A stretch of 64,000 nt of DNA from Wolfiporia cocos (lineage: Eukaryota; Basidiomycota; Agaricomycetes; Polyporales; Phaeolaceae): positions 2,108,001 to 2,172,000 of the forward strand of contig JACCLO010000013.1 of NCBI GenBank assembly GCA_029448655.1, written 5' to 3'. Within the stretch, counting starts at the first letter, position 1, and each line of letters begins with the position of its first letter. The position numbers and the translations under genes were made by a program. This document shows positions 59,008 to 64,000 of the stretch, piece after piece. The notes below the pieces were generated by a model that made no database searches, was not told the origin of the DNA, and worked only from the letters and a program-made list of their open reading frames with translations.

Positions 59008-59403
59008 TGACAATGGTGTATATCGGCCAAGAGGGTTCAACCACATCCCTCAAGGCATAGTGTCGGACACTCAGTCTAGCACGCATGAGAGGAGTAGCCA
59101 GGGACATGCCCCATAGTGAGATTGACAACTCTGAGGTATAAGCTTCAGAGCAAGTAGGTTATATACATGTGGACGCTACACTACAGAGATCACAACCCAC
59201 CCTAAAGGCAGGGTCTGTGTGCAGCATATGTAATCAACTGCTTATGTAATGATATCAAACCTACTCTACATGTGACCATCAGAGGGGGGCAGGTGCATAG
59301 CCATTACACTACCGCTGTACAAGATCATGTGATATAAGGACTTCAGTATCTATGTTCGACTCCCAATGGGGGTGGTACCTATATGTCGCAGAAATCTGTG
59401 ACA
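59008..59403 (-). mobile_element. Solo LTR-like element G
   Basis: Plus-strand ends TGACAATGG and AATCTGTGACA. Minus-strand architecture is TATA, stem-loop at 59,129-59,150, then CAATCTCACTATGGGGC. Related to element H and to the TRIM LTR in its right part. I could not find a target duplication. Confidence 0.55.
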
Positions 59404-59449
59404 GCACCTCTATGTTGCAGAAACTGTGATGTCACAGATTTATCTGGGG

Positions 59450-60396
59450 TGTCACAGACCGAAGGGTCTTGACGTCGCTCCTTATTTTTACAGATTTATT
59501 CTAGGTTCTTTGGGCTCTGTGCGAGCATCCCAACCCTTCAGGCGTCTGTACCAGCGCTACGCGCCAGCCAGCGCCTTCGTAGTTAGATAAGATAAGATGA
59601 CCATCTGTAGTAGCGCCTGGTCAGCGCTAGCTACTGACATCACCTAACATAGATACATGACGACGCCCCTTAGCTATGCCATTACTGGCAGCACGGGCCT
59701 TTACGTTTAGGGCAGGTCGTAGTACACTAATGCGTCCACTTCCCATGTATATAAGTCTTAGCGTTCTGAGGCTTACTCCTCAGAACTAATAATCTCATCG
59801 TTGGGCACTCAAGGCCCCTTTGACTCTACCCTCTGCGTGCCAGTTCCCCTCTCCTCTCCTCCTCCTTGCTAGTCTGCTGGTTAGCGCCTATCACAGTACC
59901 TCGTACCGTGATACCGGGCCTTGCTAAAAGGCCCTAAGTGTCGCTGCAGGTCCTAACGCCAGTCCAGCTAGACTCAAAGGGGGCGCAGCCCAGCACACAA
60001 GTAAGGAGATACCAGGGACTAGCCCTGTGGATGAGAATGATACGTCTGAGGGGTAAACCTCAGACGTCGCTGTGCTAAGTACATAGCGCATCACTTGACA
60101 TGTGCCTGCCCTGAAGGGGCCAGTGCACCTGTAACTACAGTGACTACTTGGTAACGCTAATGTAACTACATGTGACCGGGGATGGCGCTAACCGCCCTAC
60201 TTATCTAACGACGTATCCGTTATCTTATCTACCGGTCACGTTACCACTACCGAGGGCATGCCACAACGTTCTGTGACAGCGCCTAACGACGGCCTTGACG
60301 TTACGACGGTACGCCTGCGTCTTCCCTTACAGGACAACAACAGCGTATGGAGAGAGCTTAGGGCTCTGGTATATCACGGCAAGTAGCACTATGATA
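59450..60396 (+). mobile_element. Family D solo LTR, copy 2 (inside C-ii), interrupted by E
   Basis: TGTCACAGACC...ATGATA, flanked by TGGGG at 59,445-59,449 and 60,397-60,401. Without E it is 552 bp, close to D1 (546 bp). Stem-loop at 59,763-59,786 follows CATGTATATAAG. Confidence 0.85.
59889..60278 (-). mobile_element. Family E solo LTR (inside D2)
   Basis: 390 bp, minus strand TGTCACAGAACG...TGTGATA, flanked by GCGCC at 59,884-59,888 and 60,279-60,283; D1 shows the empty site (TTAGCGCCTA on its minus strand). Stem-loop at 60,043-60,066. Its TATA position reads AAGTACATAG, i.e. degenerate. Confidence 0.85.
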
Positions 60397-61437
60397 TGGG
60401 GCTTACAGCATTTTTCCTATGATTATAGCAATTTATCCGGGATTAATATGGCTAACTACCAGTTATCTACGGGTTAACTCCCATTGCCATAACTCAAGTC
60501 CTTAACTGGGCTTATTGCTTACATCAGCGCTAAACACGCTACTAAGCATACCCGACAAAGCATAACACACTAGTCATAAGGCTTTACGACATCACATCAT
60601 CATCAGTAACCTAATGGTCCGATATCCACAATATCTGCCTAGACCCAGCAACGTCATCGCTACGTCACCAGTCTCGCCTGTAAGAGCTAGACCACCTACG
60701 TCATAAGGTCCTAGATCACAATGACATCACGGGCACACCATCCCCACGCAACCATGGCATCATAGCATAATGATAGCCGCAAGGCTATATCGCTATTGGT
60801 CCAGCACTCATGGACCTCTCTGGATCCCGGTACTTCGGAATCCCTGGTCTTCTGCCATCATGGCGAATACCAACCCCAGACCTAGCCCAACGGCCTAGTC
60901 CAACGCATGCCCCGGTAACCCATCGGTCCGGTGCATATCACAAGCCAACGACGTAATACCTTAGTCAACATACAGGTCCGTCCAATGGCATTGCTACCTT
61001 GGCGTCTTGCCTTGGTCAGCAACACAAGGTCTGCCAATAGCCATTATACTGCAAGGTATCGGCATTCGGCCTTTCCATATACCCGGGCTGCGCCCATGTT
61101 CTAACAATAAACATCACAAATCCCTCTCCTACTATTGGTGCGGCCATTAGGGCCCACAACGGCCATTGTAGATAGAGTCCATAAACATTAGATAAGATAA
61201 CGCTTCGCCCATTGGCAAAGCCACATAACCCGAAATGGTATGTACTAGCTAGTAGCACATAACCATCTTGCACACATGTATATAAGTAGGAGCTAGACGC
61301 TCTATAACTCTAGTTCTATTATTCTCAGCTTGCACCGTAGAATAACCTCTCATCTCTGCTGCGCTAGACTGGCTACCTTGTTGCCTATCCCCTCAACACA
61401 TAGGTGGTGAGTCCCACAGCTAGTCTGTGTCATGTGA

Positions 61438-62396
61438 CAGCTCCACAGTTGCAGCAGAATTGAAACAAAGTCCCACTGCTGAATGTATCAATGCACCAGT
61501 CATTGACAAAGCTGACTTTAATGCTTCTGTGACTGAAAATGATTTTGACAATGAATCAATGGGCTCAGAGGGATCAGGGTGGGATTTGGGAGAGGAAAAG
61601 GATTCCAGGGATGGACTTACACAAGAAGCTGTGCTTCTGTAGTTCTCAGCTGCACTACAGAATGCACAGATAATTGCAGCAGCAAGGGGCGAAGGCAAAG
61701 AAAGGAGAAGATAGCCAACAAAGGCATTATACCTGTAACTCCATCTGCACCAAGCAGTGGCATGCTGAAAGGCAGAAATTGTTGAAGAAACAGGGTTACA
61801 AGCCCATTACTAGCTCCTTTGGCACATTGAAACAGAGCAAAAAATGAGTCACAAGTAAGCTATCAGCTTGTGACATTGACTCTGTATTCACACACCTTGA
61901 CAGCTCAACAATTCAAGTTCTGATGATGAACCTGAGGGGATGGAAGCATCAGCTGCCAGTCTTGAAGGCATCATTGTATCATCACCTTCACATTCAGATG
62001 GTCATGGTGTGGAAGCATTTGAGCCCATGACAATGGTCATGGGCAACAATGAGCTGAGCAGTACACCTGGGTCAGCAACAAGATTTGATGTGTATAGCCA
62101 CCTTTAGAAAGCACTCCAAGATCTCCAGCCAGAGGGTGCAGCTGATCATGCACTGAACCAACTACCATATAAGAACTTCCCAGCACTACAACAAGCATTG
62201 GAGAAGCTCACCTTACAGTTGAAGAACAAGACATTGGACATTGTATTTTGCACTCGGATAACCTCTATGTTTGGCACATTGAATCTCTACCTTGATCCAG
62301 ACCTATCATTTATGTGGCATGAGGCATCTGCCCTTGTGGCAAAGTCATTTGGACATGGTGTCAGATTTGCATGCACTCTTTGGGGATAAATCTCTC
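61438..62396 (+). pseudogene. N-terminal part of a basidiomycete DDE transposase-type protein, degenerate
   Basis: Broken plus-strand frames. The last piece (about 62,140-62,389) reads NQLPYKNFPALQQALEKL, LQLKNKTLDIVFCTRITSMF and LNLYLDPDLSFMWHEASALVAK. I recall this as the N-terminal region of a common basidiomycete DDE_3-type transposase family; that assignment is from memory. Earlier parts contain acidic Ser-rich sequence. The frame stops where LTR C-iii begins, and the other side would continue beyond the window. Confidence 0.5.
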
Positions 62397-63987
62397 TGAC
62401 ACAGACTGGCTGTGGGACTCACCACCTATGTGTTGAGGGGAATAGGCAACGAGGGGAGCAGTCTAGCACAGCAGGGTGAGAGGTGCTTCTACGGCACAAG
62501 CTGAGAAGAATAGAACTGAAGATTAAAGGCATCTAGCCCTATCTGAAATACATATGTGGCAACGGTTATGTGCTACTATACAGTTACAATCATTGCAGTT
62601 ATGTGGCTTTGCCAAAGGGCGAAGCCGTTTTCTTATCTAACGTTTATGGACTCTATCCACAATGGCTGTGTGGGCCGGTAATGGCCGCACCAATAGTAGG
62701 AGAGGGATTTGTCTTGTGAACACGGTCACAGACCGGGTATAGGGAAAGGCCGAATGCTGGTACTGTGAGGTGTAATGGCGATGGGTCGGGCCTTGCTTGC
62801 TGACCAAGGTGAAATGCTGAGGTGCTTGTGCCATTGGACAGACCTGTATGGTGACTGAGGTATTCCGTGATTGGCATGTGTTATGCACTGGACCGAATGG
62901 TTACTGATGACAATGGGTTGGCCTAGGGCCAGGCTTTGGTATTCACCGAGAGGCTAGAAGACTGGGGCTTTGGAATTGCCGAAGCCCAGAGGAGGTCCAC
63001 GAGTGCTGGACCAATAGCAATATAGCCACGAGGCTATTATTGTGCTATGATGCCATGGTTGCGTGAGAATGGTGTGCTCGTGATGTCATTGTGGTCTAGG
63101 ACCTTATGACGTGTGTGGTCTGTGGTGGGGCGACAGGGCTACAGGTGCTTAGTCCCACAGGGAGACAGGCACACAGGGCGCTTAGGTCACACAGGTGTCA
63201 CGGATATCCCCGTGGGGGGTACGTCTCTTCCCTCTCTATGTATGTATGGGCGCCGCTGCACGTGCGCGCGCCCCTCTTGTCATCGTTTCCTCCTCGTCGC
63301 GCCCTGTTATCTCCACAGACCACATGACCCAGTAGGCGAGCGCTCGTCAGGCAGCACACGTGCCAGGTACTCACATGACAGGTCACAGTTAGGTACATGG
63401 TAGCGTAACATCACGGTCACTCGTAGATACGGCGCACGGGCCCGTTCTTTAGGGTAGCTAGTTCCGCTCTCACACCATGTATATAATCTACGACAAGATG
63501 GGGCTTACTCCCCATCTTTGAGATTCTCGTCATTGAGCCTCTGGCTCCTCTCTTACTCTGCGCGTGATGCGTCTCTGCCCCGGGGGCCTCTCTCGTCTCA
63601 CTTGACTGTGGGCTTGTCAGCTATGTCAGCGTACACTAGGGATGGGCCTGGTAACCCCACCCATGTAGCCTCTGCGCCCACCGCTGGTTGGCTGGTACAC
63701 CGCCTTGTCAGGCGCGTTAGGACTCCCCTGCTGCGCAGGTCCTCACAAACATGTAAGTTTGTGACAACAGGTACCCTGGCACTTAGGGGCGACAGGTGCA
63801 CAGGGAGACAGGTACACAGGTGCTTAGGGGCGACAGGTACACAGATCTCATGATTAAGCCCAATTAAGGACTTGTGTTTATGGCAATGGGAATTAACCCG
63901 TAGATAACTTGTAGTTAGACGTATAAATCCCGGATAAATTGCTATAATGTGTGGAAAATTGCTAGGGTCCCAGATAAATCTGTGACA
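62397..63987 (-). mobile_element. Family C solo LTR, copy iii, interrupted by A3
   Basis: Plus strand TGACACAGACTGG...CTGTGACA, flanked by CTCTC at 62,392-62,396 and 63,988-63,992. About 1,015 bp after removing A3. The segment next to A3 (63,120-63,195 and 63,772-63,840) is a minisatellite of ACAGG/GGCGACAGG/CTTAGG words not found in copies i and ii. Confidence 0.88.
63196..63766 (+). mobile_element. Family A solo LTR, copy 3 (inside C-iii)
   Basis: 571 bp, TGTCAC...GTGACA, flanked by ACAGG at 63,191-63,195 and 63,767-63,771. TATA at about 63,478 and stem-loop at 63,497-63,516, followed by GAGATTCTCGTCA. Confidence 0.93.
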
Positions 63988-64000
63988 CTCTCAATTTCTA

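Larger units (their letters stand above)
59430..61432 (+). mobile_element. Family C solo LTR, copy ii, interrupted by D2
   Basis: Starts TGTCACAGATTTATCTGG, ends GTCTGTGTCA, flanked by TGTGA at 59,425-59,429 and 61,433-61,437. D2 entered 20 bp from its start with a TGGGG duplication. Removing D2 and one target copy (952 bp) leaves 1,051 bp. TATA at about 61,265 (CATGTATATAAG) and ATTCTCAGC downstream. Confidence 0.88.

Noticed and set aside
60592..63121. C-ii and C-iii as the long terminal inverted repeats of one DNA transposon around the transposase fragment
   Set aside because: Each copy has its own different 5-bp duplication (TGTGA and CTCTC) and a third copy (C-i) stands alone, so they are independent solo LTR insertions.
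1..64000. CRISPR array, prokaryotic operon, rRNA or tRNA genes
   Set aside because: No regularly spaced repeats, no recognisable rRNA or tRNA sequence; intron-rich genes show a eukaryotic nuclear origin.

Overview
The window is nuclear DNA of a filamentous fungus, almost certainly a basidiomycete and probably an Agaricomycete. Genes are dense and cut into many short exons by introns of about 45-60 bp with GT/AG ends. They include fungal hallmarks: a sphingolipid C9-methyltransferase, an OPT oligopeptide transporter, an RTA1-type membrane protein and a secreted LysM protein. The species cannot be named from the sequence.

Layout. (1) 1-6.3 kb: right-hand part of a Ty3/gypsy chromo-retrotransposon with an all-in-one Gag-Pol frame that also encodes a dUTPase. 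The frame is broken by three in-frame TGA codons; the 5' LTR lies outside the window. (2) 7-19.6 kb: ordinary genes, namely a CSC1/OSCA-like channel (-), mitochondrial release factor 1 (-), an OPT transporter (+) and a UBE2E-like ubiquitin E2 (-). (3) 19,676-30,150: one 10,475-bp Mutator-like element (MULE). It has 30-bp terminal inverted repeats (27/30 identical) and a perfect 9-bp target duplication GACGGACAG. It carries a spliced MULE/SWIM transposase gene, a decayed copy of a host Doa4-like deubiquitinase gene (rhodanese plus part of the USP domain), a GC-rich repeat block, and a spliced gene whose product ends in four SUMO-interaction-like motifs. (4) 30.3-36.9 kb: a GTPBP1-like N-terminal-domain protein, an unrecognised gene, and a diverged direct duplication covering that gene's 3' end. 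(5) 37-52.1 kb: sphingolipid C9-methyltransferase (-) divergent from YIF1 (+), RTA1-like (-), UTP22/Nrap (+), an unrecognised conserved protein (-), a LysM protein (-) and IND1/NUBPL (+).

(6) 52.1-64 kb: no host gene. It is a nest of LTR elements that can be peeled apart by target duplications and by length arithmetic. Three solo LTRs of about 1.05 kb (family C) are interrupted by solo LTRs of families D, E and A, and by a 1.4-kb non-autonomous LTR element (TRIM-like) that still has both 440-bp LTRs and a GATAA duplication. Most of these otherwise different LTRs keep the same block just after the TATA box: a covarying stem-loop with a TTAC-type loop, then ATTCTC, then GGGC. Remnants of Tc1/mariner-type transposases lie at 52.4 kb and 61.4-62.4 kb.

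The most notable points are the gene-capturing fungal MULE with its ubiquitin/SUMO-themed cargo, the nested LTR chronology with its shared RNA hairpin, and the dUTPase-bearing gypsy element. Exon joins were worked out by hand from splice sites and family resemblance, and no database was searched, so gene boundaries are approximate where stated.
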